Positions 47,204-55,820 of a DNA stretch of 64,000 bases are shown here, piece by piece. The first letter of the stretch is position 1. Each line of letters begins with the position of its first letter. This stretch comes from Myxococcales bacterium (GTDB lineage: Bacteria; Myxococcota_A; Polyangia; Polyangiales; Polyangiaceae). The notes below the pieces were generated by a model. The model worked only from the letters and a program-made list of their open reading frames with translations. It searched no databases and was not told the origin of the DNA. The stretch is taken from positions 1 to 64,000 of the forward strand of contig JAAFHV010000002.1 of the NCBI GenBank assembly GCA_013297655.1, given 5' to 3'. The position numbers and the translations under genes are program-made.

Positions 47204-48420
47204 GCGCCCACGACGAACACGTAGACACGCACCCCGTCGCCGACGCACACGCGCCGCCGGTACCGAAGGGCGACGCGGAGGTCGTCGCGGAAGCTTCGCG
47301 CGCGAAGCCCGGGCTCGCGCTGGTGCTCGGGCTCCTCGTCGTCGGCGGCCTCGTCGCGATCGGGGTCGTCCCTCGCCTCGCGCAGCGCGAAGCCCTCGCC
47401 AAAGGCCAGACCGCGGCGACCGCGCCTCGTCGGGTACGAGTCGCGATCGCGAAGACCGGAACACCGATGACGGAGGTGAAGCTGCCCGCCACCTCGTCGC
47501 CCCTTCGCTCCACTCAGCTCTTCGCCAAGACCACGGGTTTCCTCAGGAAAAACCACGTCGAAGTGGGCGACACAGTGAAGCTCGGGCAGGTCCTCGCCGA
47601 CGTCGACTCGCGCGAGATGGACCAGGAGCTCGTGCTCGCGGAGGCGCGCGTGGCGGAGTCGAAGGCGAACATGGGCATCGTGCAGGGCACCGCCGAGCGC
47701 AACGCGGATCTGTCGAAGCAGGGGGTCGTCTCGAAGCAACAATCGGAAGATTCGCGCGCGGCGGCGAACAGCGCCGAGGCCACCCTCAAGATTCGTCAGG
47801 CCGACGTCGAGCGCCTGCGCGCGCTCCGTTCGTATCAAAAGGTGGTCGCGCCATTCGACGGCACCGTGCTCCGCAGGAACGTGGATCCGGGGGCGCTCGT
47901 AGGTCCGGCAGGAGCGGCGAGCGTGGCCCTCTTCGAGATCGCTTCGGTCGACGTGCTGCGTGTCGTCGTCGACGTGCCGCAGGCGTTCGCGAAGGACATC
48001 ACGACCGCGGTCGAGGTCCAGGTGTACATGCCGCAGACGCCAAACAAGATCGCGAAGGGGAAGGTCGCCCGCACGAGCGCGGCCCTCGATCCGGCGACTC
48101 GCACGCGGCGCACCGAGATCGAGATCCCCGGTGGCGAGGTGCTGCCGAACGCGTTCGTCTACGTGAAGCTCGCGCTCCCGAAGACCACCGTCGGCATCGC
48201 GGTGCCTTCGGCCGCGCTGATCGTGCGCAAGGAGGGCACCCTCGTCGCCAAGATCCAAGGCGACCACGTGGTGCTCGTGCCGATCGAGATCCTCCGCGAC
48301 CAGGGAAAAGACCTCGATCTCGCGATGGGCGCGATCGTGGGCGGGGATCGTGTGGTGCTAAACCCGGCCGACGATCTCGCCGACGGGACCAAGGTCGACG
48401 TCGCGGAAGGTGGACCATGA
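47200..48420 (+). CDS. RND efflux periplasmic adaptor (membrane fusion protein)
   Basis: A 406-residue HlyD/AcrA-type protein. A His-rich cytoplasmic N-terminus precedes one membrane anchor (LALVLGLLVVGGLVAIGVV, about 38-56). Lipoyl-type strands flank an alpha hairpin, with FLRKNHVEVGDTVKLGQVLADVD and VVAPFDGTVLRRNVDPGALV. The beta-barrel and membrane-proximal domains follow. It links the RND pump to the outer-membrane channel. It starts and ends with 4-bp ATGA overlaps. Confidence 0.92.
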   Translation: MSAHDEHVDTHPVADAHAPPVPKGDAEVVAEASRAKPGLALVLGLLVVGGLVAIGVVPRLAQREALAKGQTAATAPRRVRVAIAKTGTPMTEVKLPATSSPLRSTQLFAKTTGFLRKNHVEVGDTVKLGQVLADVDSREMDQELVLAEARVAESKANMGIVQGTAERNADLSKQGVVSKQQSEDSRAAANSAEATLKIRQADVERLRALRSYQKVVAPFDGTVLRRNVDPGALVGPAGAASVALFEIASVDVLRVVVDVPQAFAKDITTAVEVQVYMPQTPNKIAKGKVARTSAALDPATRTRRTEIEIPGGEVLPNAFVYVKLALPKTTVGIAVPSAALIVRKEGTLVAKIQGDHVVLVPIEILRDQGKDLDLAMGAIVGGDRVVLNPADDLADGTKVDVAEGGP

Positions 48421-49067
48421 GCGCCGGCGACGAGGGTCCGTGCACGAAGGAGCGCCGCGGACCGGGGCGCCCCCGCAGCGTGGAGTGCCAGACCGCGGTG
48501 CTCCGTGCGACCGCGGAGCTGCTCGACGAAGGCCGCTACGTGGAGGTCACGATGGAGGCGATCGCCAAGCGCGCCGGGGTCGCGAAACAGACGCTCTACA
48601 AGTGGTGGCCGTCGCGCGCGCGGATCGTGATGGAGGCGTACCGCGAGAAGGTCGGCGGCACGATCCGGATCGCCGACACGGGCGACTTCGATCAGGACCT
48701 CGAGCGCCTCATGATCGAGACCGCGACCGGCCTCCGTAGGTCGAGCGACGGGCTGCGTGGCCTCGGCGCGGTGCTCGCCGGGCTCATCGCCGACGCGCAG
48801 AACGACGTGGAGCTCTTGGAAGAGTTCAAGACCAGCTATTTTGAACCCCGTCGCGCGCGGGTGGTCGCCCTCGTCGAAGGCGCGAAGGCGCGCGGCGAGC
48901 TGCCGAAAGACGCAGACGTGGAGCTCGTGCTCGACCTTCTGTACGGCCCGATTTGGGTGCGTCTACTCGTCGGTCACGCCCCGCTCGACGCGAAGTTCGC
49001 GCGTGAGGTCGTCGCGAACGTACTCCGTGGTTTGCGTGCGGGCGCGCCTGCCCGGAGGTCGAAATGA
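48417..49067 (+). CDS. TetR-family regulator inside the efflux operon
   Basis: A 216-residue protein with an N-terminal HTH (EVTMEAIAKRAGVAKQTLYKWWPS, the usual TetR recognition region, about 43-66) after a Gly/Pro/Arg-rich GPGRPRS tail. The C-terminal ligand domain has a TetR_C-type helix set. It overlaps both neighbours by ATGA, so the regulator is made with the pump it most likely represses. The operator candidate is the ACATAT pair before the RND gene. Confidence 0.9.
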   Translation: MSAGDEGPCTKERRGPGRPRSVECQTAVLRATAELLDEGRYVEVTMEAIAKRAGVAKQTLYKWWPSRARIVMEAYREKVGGTIRIADTGDFDQDLERLMIETATGLRRSSDGLRGLGAVLAGLIADAQNDVELLEEFKTSYFEPRRARVVALVEGAKARGELPKDADVELVLDLLYGPIWVRLLVGHAPLDAKFAREVVANVLRGLRAGAPARRSK

Positions 49068-50323
49068 AATCTCGTGCATGGTGCACCGTTGCTCTCGGTG
49101 CGGTTCTCTTCTTCGCGGGCGAGGCACGGGCAGAAGCCCCCCGCGAGCAGATGACGTTTGGTCGCGCGCTCACCCTCGCGCGCGCGCGCAATGTCTCGGT
49201 CGCGGTCGCCGAGGCCGACGTCGCGCGAGCCGAAGGCCTGATGAAGCAGGCGCGCGCGGCCGCGTTTCCGACCCTGACCGGGAATGGCACCTACACGCGC
49301 CTCGACAACGATCGCCTCGTCGGTGATCGCGTCGCGCAAGGCGCCGATTCGCTCGCGCTGAACTTGAACGTCACGGTCCCGATCCTGGCTGCGTCGCGCT
49401 GGGGCGCCTGGAAACGCGCAGAAGACACGGTCGACGTGGCGCGCTTCCAAAAACGCGCCGAGGAGCGCGGGGTGGTGCTCGCCGCGGGACGTGCGTACCT
49501 CGCCGTTCTGCTTCAAAAAAAGGCGATCGTGGTCGCCGAGCGCGCGCGGGACGTGGCCAAGAATCACCTCGCGTTCGCCGACGCGCGGGAAAAAGGAGGT
49601 GTCGGCACGCGGCTCGAGTCGGTCCGCGCGGCACAAGAAGTGGAGTCCACCGAGACGCAGCTCGCGCAGACGCGGATCTCGCTCGTGCGCACCGAAGAAG
49701 CGCTCGGAACCACCCTCGGCCTCGACCACCCCGTCGACGCGGTGGAGGAGCCCGCGCTCGAAGTGCGCGGCGCGGGAGACGATCTCGCGCAGCGCCCCGA
49801 CCTCCGCGCGCAGCAACGCGACGTGGACGCCAAGGAGCGCGCGACCCACGACGCCTTCCGCGACTACGTGCCGAACCTCTCCGCGAGCTTCCAGCCGTTT
49901 TACCAAAACCCGCCCACCCTCACGTTGCCGGAGACTGGCTGGCAAGCGCAGCTCGTGCTCTCGGTCCCGCTGTTCGACGGCGGGCTTCGTTACGGGCAAC
50001 AAGACGAACGCAAGGCCCTGCTCGTGCAGGCGCGCGCCCGCTACGAAGACGCGCTCCGTCGCGCGAGGTCCGAGGTGCGCGTCGCCGAGACCGCGATCGA
50101 AGAGTCGTCGAAGGTGGTGGAGCGTGCGCGGGCTTCGGTCACCCTCGCGCGCGAAGCGGCCAGCCTTGCGCAGATCGCCTATACCCGCGGCGCGAGCACG
50201 AACCTCGAGCTCGTCGACGCCGACCGCCGCGCGCGCGACGCCGAGAGCCAGCTCGCCCTCGCGGAGGACACCGTGCGCCAAGCCCGCCTCGAGTGGCTGC
50301 TCGTCACCGGCGCGCTCAAATGA
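49064..50323 (+). CDS. TolC-family outer-membrane efflux protein
   Basis: A 419-residue protein with a signal peptide (ending GEARAEAP) and two long coiled-coil OEP repeats, with FGRALTLARARNVSVAVAEADVARAEGLMKQ and its later counterpart DLRAQQRDVDAKERATHDAF. LVLSVPLFDGGLRYGQ is a typical OEP strand. It forms the trimeric exit duct for the RND/adaptor pair. It is last in the four-gene ATGA-coupled operon. Confidence 0.9.
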   Translation: MKSRAWCTVALGAVLFFAGEARAEAPREQMTFGRALTLARARNVSVAVAEADVARAEGLMKQARAAAFPTLTGNGTYTRLDNDRLVGDRVAQGADSLALNLNVTVPILAASRWGAWKRAEDTVDVARFQKRAEERGVVLAAGRAYLAVLLQKKAIVVAERARDVAKNHLAFADAREKGGVGTRLESVRAAQEVESTETQLAQTRISLVRTEEALGTTLGLDHPVDAVEEPALEVRGAGDDLAQRPDLRAQQRDVDAKERATHDAFRDYVPNLSASFQPFYQNPPTLTLPETGWQAQLVLSVPLFDGGLRYGQQDERKALLVQARARYEDALRRARSEVRVAETAIEESSKVVERARASVTLAREAASLAQIAYTRGASTNLELVDADRRARDAESQLALAEDTVRQARLEWLLVTGALK

Positions 50324-50408
50324 GCCATTATCCGCGTGTGGATAGTCTGCGTTCTCATCGGCGATCGACTTTGGCGGCGCGTTCCGTCTCGGGGTACGCT
50401 TCCTAAGC

Positions 50409-51278
50409 GTGCGCTTCTCCTCGGCTTCCTTCGTCGTCATCGGTGCCGTCGCGATCGCGACGGCGTGCGCGAGCGTGTACGTGGGGGAGGGCAGCGACGC
50501 CGCGGCTCCCGATGCGCAGACGATCGCCCCGCCCGCGCCGACCGATGCGGCCATCGACGGTGCTCCCCAAGACGCCGCGGTGCCAGGCTTCGACGCGCAG
50601 ACCGACGCGACGGTGCTCGTCTTCGCGGACGACTTCGAGCGCAGCGACGCCTCGCTCACCCCGCCGTGGAACAGCGAGAGCCTCCAAGATGGGCGCCTCG
50701 CGGTGGAGATCCCGGACGGCGGCTCGTCGCGCATGCTCACCGCCCTCACCTCCGGCCCCGACTCCGACGCGTTCGTCGAGCGGCGGTTCAGCGGCGCCCC
50801 CGTGCGTCGCGCGCGCGCCAGCTTCGTCGTGAAGATGATCGACTTCTTCCCGCGCGACGGCGGCTCGGGGGAGACGGTGAACCTCTTCTCGATCCGCCTC
50901 GACACCACCCCGAGCGACGCCGGTCCCGGCCCCGAGCACGTGCTCCGCGTCGGCCTTCGTCGCAGGGGCGCGCGCACCTTCTCGCTGTTCGTCATGTCGC
51001 AGTTCAACCCGGGCCAGACCCGCGTCGCCGACTCGACGACCCTGCTCGACGTGGGCGAAAAATACGCGATCCGCCTCGAGGTCGACACGACGACCCCGCA
51101 GCCCGGGAAGCCGGTCGCTACCGGGTACGTGAATGATGCACGCGTCGTTTCGCTCGATAGCGCGGGCGAGCGGGTGTACGGCTACGTCGATACGGGGCGC
51201 ATGTACTTTCCGGGCGCTGTCTCCGGGGCCGGCTTCCACCTCGAGCTCGACGATCTGTCCGTCGTCGGCACGCGCTGA
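50409..51278 (+). CDS. Secreted lipoprotein with LamG-like beta sandwich
   Basis: A 289-residue protein from GTG 50409. The signal ends IATAC (C20). A Pro/Asp/Ala linker of 50 residues follows. Residues about 70-289 show FADDFERSDASLTPPWNSESLQDGRLAVEI and a C-terminal GAGFHLELDDLSVVGT. This is the pattern of LamG/concanavalin-like lectin sandwiches in myxobacterial exported proteins. No catalytic residues were seen. It starts 85 bp after the TolC gene. Confidence 0.7.
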   Translation: MRFSSASFVVIGAVAIATACASVYVGEGSDAAAPDAQTIAPPAPTDAAIDGAPQDAAVPGFDAQTDATVLVFADDFERSDASLTPPWNSESLQDGRLAVEIPDGGSSRMLTALTSGPDSDAFVERRFSGAPVRRARASFVVKMIDFFPRDGGSGETVNLFSIRLDTTPSDAGPGPEHVLRVGLRRRGARTFSLFVMSQFNPGQTRVADSTTLLDVGEKYAIRLEVDTTTPQPGKPVATGYVNDARVVSLDSAGERVYGYVDTGRMYFPGAVSGAGFHLELDDLSVVGTR

Positions 51279-51324
51279 GCGCCCTCGCGCGAACGAGCCC
51301 GAGCGACGAAGCAGCGGGGGCGTC

Positions 51325-51729
51325 TCAGCGGCAAATCAGCACTTTGTGGGTGTGGTCGGCGAAGTACGACCACTGGCGGCGCGCGGTGTTCGTGCGCGTG
51401 TTCACCTTCCCGTCGATGTCGTTCACGCCTTTGACGTACCAGCCGCTCCACGCCCCGCTCGACCACTGGATTTGATACGCGACGACGTTGCCGCCGTAGT
51501 TCTTGCGATCGATCTCGGTGGAGAGGCCCGTGTGCCAACCGGCCGTCTCGCCCTGGGGCCCTTTGACCTCTTCGGTGCACGCCGCCTGCGTGTCGATGCG
51601 ATGGGCGATGCAGTCGTGGGTGGGGCACTGGTTGCCGGCGGGCGCGATTTGCGCGTGCACGGTGAGCGCCGAGAGCGAGACGACGGAGACGAGAGCAGCC
51701 AACGAGAGGACGAGCGATCGCGCGTTCAT
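51325..51729 (-). CDS. Small exported protein, function unknown
   Basis: A 134-residue protein with a signal peptide (LSLAALVSVVSLSALTVHA). The mature part has four cysteines (C35, C40, C51 and the penultimate C133) and is rich in Trp/Tyr and Asn/Lys (YQIQWSSGAWSGWYVKGVND). The composition fits a small disulfide-bonded, possibly lectin-like domain. No family was recognised. Confidence 0.65.
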   Translation of the reverse strand: MNARSLVLSLAALVSVVSLSALTVHAQIAPAGNQCPTHDCIAHRIDTQAACTEEVKGPQGETAGWHTGLSTEIDRKNYGGNVVAYQIQWSSGAWSGWYVKGVNDIDGKVNTRTNTARRQWSYFADHTHKVLICR

Positions 51730-51841
51730 GTGGGAATTTCCTGGGTAAAGGGCCGAGAGCTTCGGGCCTCGACTCTGACGCGCGGGCCCCGTCGGCGATC
51801 CGTGGACGCGCGTACGAGACGCGCGCGAGACACGGCTCGGC

Positions 51842-52468
51842 TCAGGGAACGTCGAGGGTGCGCAAGAGAAGCTCCTTCACCGCGCGACGAACGCGCTCGC
51901 GTTGCTCGCTCGGAAGATCTTCCGCGAAGGTGTGAATGGTCACGTTTCGCGCCGCGCGAACGGCCACGAAGGCGCGCGTGGTCAGCTCTTCGCGGGTGAC
52001 GCTCGGGAGCCGTGTCTCGAGCCACGCGACGAGCTTCTCTTCCGTGTACCGGTCGCTCGCGATGTACGGCTCGAGGCCTTGTTGGAGCGCGAACTCGTGA
52101 CTCAAGATGCGCTGGAGCGCTGGTCGCGCGGAGTGGAGCGCGAAGAGCCCGTCGACCACGCGGCCGACCGCGATTGTCACCTCGGCGTCGCGAAGCTCGA
52201 GGAACGCGCTGTCGATGAGGTCGCGCACCCCGCGTACGTGCCGCTCGCAAAGCGCGCGAACGATTTCGTCTTTGCTCCCGAAGTACTCGTAGAGCGAGCC
52301 GATGCTGACCCCCGCCTCGCGCGCGATGCGGTTCGTACCGAAGGAGCGACCGAGGCCCTCGCGCTCGATAATCCGAGCAGCCGCCTCCAAGATGGCCTCG
52401 ACAGTGGCGTGGGCGCGCTCCTGAGAGGGTTTTCGCGCGGCTTTCGTGACGGTTTTGGTGCGCTTCAT
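51842..52468 (-). CDS. TetR-family regulator divergent from P450
   Basis: A 208-residue protein with a basic N-terminus. The HTH is FGTNRIAREAGVSIGSLYEYFGSKDEIV (about 42-69), and the C-terminal helical domain contains VRAARNVTIHTFAEDLPSEQRERVRR. ATG 52466-52468 is preferred over one 14 codons upstream. It lies 89 bp from a divergent CYP102-like gene. CYP102 of Bacillus is repressed by a TetR-type protein (Bm3R1) sensing fatty acids, so a similar circuit is likely. Confidence 0.88.
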   Translation of the reverse strand: MKRTKTVTKAARKPSQERAHATVEAILEAAARIIEREGLGRSFGTNRIAREAGVSIGSLYEYFGSKDEIVRALCERHVRGVRDLIDSAFLELRDAEVTIAVGRVVDGLFALHSARPALQRILSHEFALQQGLEPYIASDRYTEEKLVAWLETRLPSVTREELTTRAFVAVRAARNVTIHTFAEDLPSEQRERVRRAVKELLLRTLDVP

Positions 52469-52557
52469 CGCTGTGCGAGAACCCGAGTCGCGAGCCCCCG
52501 CCCGCGACACTACCTTACGTCTCTATCGCGACGCCAATCGCGACCGAAAGGATCCCC
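52469..52557. promoter_or_regulatory. Divergent TetR/P450 control region
   Basis: The 89-bp interval must contain both promoters. ATCGCGAC is directly repeated at 52525-52532 and 52537-52544, a 12-bp spacing near one helical turn. It is a candidate for the TetR operator. AAAGGA at 52547-52552 is the ribosome-binding site of the P450 GTG start. Confidence 0.45.
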
Positions 52558-53973
52558 GTGGCCGACGGCACTCTCAAGAACCTCGTTCCGCTCTCCGAGC
52601 TCCCTGTTTTGCCGAGCGTGCCGCTGCTCGCGAGCTTGCCGTGGCTCTACCATCGCGAGGGCTTCATGGCGCGCATGGCCGAGCTCGCGGAGCGCCATCG
52701 GCACGTGGGCATGTTCCGCGTCCCGATGCCGGACGGCCGCGAGCCCATCTTCGTCGGCAACGTGTCGCTCGCGACCGAGCTTTGCGACGAGGCGCGCTTC
52801 GAGAAGCAGCTCTTCGGGCCGCTCGTGCACATTCGCGACTTCGCCGGCGACGGCCTCTTTACCGCCCTCCCGGACGAAGCAAACTGGCATAAAGCGAACC
52901 GCATTTTGTCGCCCGGGTTCTCGAGCGCGTCGATCGACCGCTATTTCCCCGCGATGACGAGCGCGCTCGACGAGCTGCTCGAGCATTGGCGCCGCGCCGC
53001 GAGTACGAAGAACGCGGGGGTCGACGTGGTCGCCGACATGACGAAGCTCACCCTCGAGACGATCTCGATCGCCGGCTTCGACTACCGCTTCGGCAGCTTT
53101 GGCACCCCCGAGCTTCACCCGTTCTTGAAGGCGCTCGCGCGCGCGTTGCAAGAGAGCATCGACGTGCTCCGGCGGCCCCCGCTCTTTGCGCCGCTCTATG
53201 CCGGAAGGCGCGCGCGCTACCAGCGAGACATCACGTCGATGTTCGATCTCGTCGATCGTGTGATCGTCGAACGGAGGCTCGTTCCCCAGGAGCAGTGGCC
53301 AAAAGACTTCCTCTCGCTCATGCTCGCGGAGGCCGATCCGAAGACGGGGGAGCGCCTCTCGGACGAGAACATTCGGTATCAAATCCTGACGTTCCTCATC
53401 GCCGGCCACGAGACCACGGCGGGCCTACTCGCCTTTACGTTTCATCAGCTCGCGCGGAGCCCGGAGCTCTTTCAGGCGGTGCGGCGCGAGGTAGACGAGG
53501 GGCTCGGCACGGACGACGCGCCGACGATGAAAGACGTGATGAGCCTCGATCTGGTCCGTCGTGTGCTCTCGGAGGGGCTTCGGTTGTGGCCTACGGTGCC
53601 GTCGATCGCGCGCGCGGCAAAAGAAGACACCGTGCTCGCGGGCCGCTACGAAGTGCCAAAGGGTCGGCCCCTCGGCCTCCTCGTGAACGCGATTCATCGT
53701 GATCCTTCGGTATGGAAGGACCCTCTGAAATTCGATCCGGACAGGTTTCTCCCCGAAGCGGTGAAGGCGCGCCCGTCCGCCGCGTACAAGCCATTCGGGA
53801 TTGGCAAACGCGCGTGCACGGGAAAACACTTCGCCCTCGTGGAAGCCACAGTGTGCGTCGCGCTGGTGGTGCGCGCGTTCGACTTCGCGGATCCGGGCCC
53901 GCTCTCCGTCGCGCCTACGGTGTCGCCGAAGCCCAAGGGTTTCCGCCTCGTGGTCACTCCGCGCCCGCGCTGA
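52558..53973 (+). CDS. CYP102-like cytochrome P450, heme domain only
   Basis: A 471-residue cytosolic P450. The I-helix oxygen motif AGHETT is at 282-287, ExxR at E339-R342, and the heme-binding loop FGIGKRACTGKHFA has Cys420 as ligand. C-helix W-HKANRILSPGFSS and ADMTKLTLETISIAGFDYRFGSF align with the BM3 heme domain. CYP102 enzymes hydroxylate fatty acids near the omega end. Unlike BM3 there is no fused reductase, so a separate redox partner is needed and is not encoded here. GTG start 52558 has AAAGGA 5 bp upstream. Confidence 0.92.
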   Translation: MADGTLKNLVPLSELPVLPSVPLLASLPWLYHREGFMARMAELAERHRHVGMFRVPMPDGREPIFVGNVSLATELCDEARFEKQLFGPLVHIRDFAGDGLFTALPDEANWHKANRILSPGFSSASIDRYFPAMTSALDELLEHWRRAASTKNAGVDVVADMTKLTLETISIAGFDYRFGSFGTPELHPFLKALARALQESIDVLRRPPLFAPLYAGRRARYQRDITSMFDLVDRVIVERRLVPQEQWPKDFLSLMLAEADPKTGERLSDENIRYQILTFLIAGHETTAGLLAFTFHQLARSPELFQAVRREVDEGLGTDDAPTMKDVMSLDLVRRVLSEGLRLWPTVPSIARAAKEDTVLAGRYEVPKGRPLGLLVNAIHRDPSVWKDPLKFDPDRFLPEAVKARPSAAYKPFGIGKRACTGKHFALVEATVCVALVVRAFDFADPGPLSVAPTVSPKPKGFRLVVTPRPR

Positions 53974-53985
53974 TCGCGCGCGGGC

Positions 53986-55602
53986 TCAGTCCCACGCGTC
54001 GGTGACACCGAAGAAGTACTCGCTGTACCGGCTGTCGACGTCGAGCGAGACACGCTTCACGTCCTTGACGCAGCTCGCATCTACCTTCGCCTTCGGATCT
54101 TTCAAGAAGGCTTCGAGCATCGCGAGGGAGCACTCGCTGTCGAACACGACACCGTGGTTTCCGCCGTCGATTCGTACGAACTGGAGGCTCGGATCTTCCA
54201 CGTACTTCAAGGCTTCTTGCGAGAGCGAGTACACGGTTTGAAAATCGAAGGTGCCTTGCATCACGAGCCACGGCACGTCGCGCTTCACCCAGCCGTTCAC
54301 CAAGGTGTCGCGCGGGTAGGGCTGCCACGCCTCGAAGTACGAGAGATCGAGCGAGTCTTCTCCGGGCCGAAGCTCGAGCATCGCGGCCTTCGCGGCGAGC
54401 ACGGCGCGGCTCGGCACCGGGCGCGAGATCATCTCCGACGCGACGACGTGGACGAGGAGCGCGGTCGACATGCCGTGCGCGCTGCTCGGGTTCGGCGTGG
54501 GGCCGAAGCGATGCACCGGCAGCGGGCTCCGTTGGTTCGCCTCCTCGAGCTTCTCGACGAGCGTATCGAGCACCTTCACGTCGGCGTCGGAGCAGCGGTT
54601 CAAACGGTAGAACGTAGGGAAGATGCCTTGCTGCCAGGAAGGCCCGAGCGCGAGCGCGATGTCGGCGGGGGCGAGCTGGGAGAGCTTGGTGCGCGCGCAG
54701 TGGCCGGTGGCGAGCTTCGCCAGCACCTCGCGGAAGAACGTACGCGGCTCTGCTCCGAGCTTGGCGGTGCACGAGGCCGTCTCTTTGCAGACGTCGAGCA
54801 TCGCGCCCACCGCCTCGTCCATCCCGAAGGTTTGTGGCGTATCGAACGAGCAGGTGGAAGATAGGCAGTTACCGTCGGTCACCACCGCGTCCACTTTGGA
54901 GTCGGGGAGCTGGAGGAACCGGTGCGCCCAATAGGAGCCGTACGATCCGCCGTAGAGGAACACCTTCTGCGCGGGCGTCGCCGTCGCCGCGATCAAGTCT
55001 CGTACGTCTTTGGCGGACTCGGTCGTCGAAAATCCGTCCAGCTTGTCGCCCAAGATTCCGCGCACTTCGTCGGAGCACTTCTTGGAAAAGTCGTTCGAGG
55101 TGGACGCCGTTCGGTACGCCTTCGGGCAATCGAGGTATCCGGACTCGCCTGTTCCTCGGTGGTCGACGAGGTACACGTCGATCCCCTGCGCGAAGCTGCT
55201 CGACACGATTTCTCCGTAAGGAGCCAAGCTGAAGCCCGCGCCACCGGGGCCGCCGTTCAGCATCCAGAGCTGGCCCGTCGCGGGCTGCTTCCGTGACTTG
55301 AGCCTATAAATGGCGACCGGAACGGTGCCGCTGCCGACGACCTCGCGCCGCGCGGGCAGGTCGACCGTCGCGCACTCGGCTTGAATCCCGCCGCGGTATC
55401 CCGGCACCTCGCACGTGCCCCACGCGATCGTGGGCTTCACCGCGGGCGGATCGATCGGGGGCACGCTCGGCGGGGTCGTCGGTGTCGCCGTCGGCGCGGG
55501 CGTCACGATCGGGTCGTCTACGATCGATCCATTGCACGCGATGGAGAGTGTCGCGACGCACGCCAAGAGAGCGGGGCCAATCGGCCCGAGCGAGAGCTTC
55601 AT
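53986..55602 (-). CDS. TAP-type alpha/beta hydrolase, exported
   Basis: A 538-residue protein. The signal ends SIAC (C23), then a Pro/Thr linker. The hydrolase fold has oxyanion loop NGGPGGAG (116-123), nucleophile S220 in GGSYGS, Asp in VMQGTFDFQTV and His in DGGNHGVVF. The layout matches tripeptidyl aminopeptidase-like S33 hydrolases, which have a cap between the core and the C-terminal Asp/His. ATG 55600-55602 was chosen at the signal peptide start. It is convergent with the P450, whose stop is 12 bp away. Confidence 0.85.
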   Translation of the reverse strand: MKLSLGPIGPALLACVATLSIACNGSIVDDPIVTPAPTATPTTPPSVPPIDPPAVKPTIAWGTCEVPGYRGGIQAECATVDLPARREVVGSGTVPVAIYRLKSRKQPATGQLWMLNGGPGGAGFSLAPYGEIVSSSFAQGIDVYLVDHRGTGESGYLDCPKAYRTASTSNDFSKKCSDEVRGILGDKLDGFSTTESAKDVRDLIAATATPAQKVFLYGGSYGSYWAHRFLQLPDSKVDAVVTDGNCLSSTCSFDTPQTFGMDEAVGAMLDVCKETASCTAKLGAEPRTFFREVLAKLATGHCARTKLSQLAPADIALALGPSWQQGIFPTFYRLNRCSDADVKVLDTLVEKLEEANQRSPLPVHRFGPTPNPSSAHGMSTALLVHVVASEMISRPVPSRAVLAAKAAMLELRPGEDSLDLSYFEAWQPYPRDTLVNGWVKRDVPWLVMQGTFDFQTVYSLSQEALKYVEDPSLQFVRIDGGNHGVVFDSECSLAMLEAFLKDPKAKVDASCVKDVKRVSLDVDSRYSEYFFGVTDAWD

Positions 55603-55820
55603 TGCGCCGTGTCGAGCAAATGACGCGCCAATCGAATTATTCGGAAAAAGCCCAGCCATCGAGACGGCCCGTTAGCCAGGTGACGGACGCCGTCGTCGTG
55701 CGAGTTGCGCAGCCGTGCGTGGTCGGGCATACGGGTTGCCCACGGTGTGCGAGAGGGTCTTCGGTCCAATCGATCACTGTGCTTCTCGAGATACCCATCT
55801 TCATTGAACTAAGGAGAACC

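Noticed and set aside
43889-47464. 1191-codon minus-strand frame over the RND gene
   Set aside because: Arg/Asp/His-rich shadow of the RND coding sequence with no domain signature.
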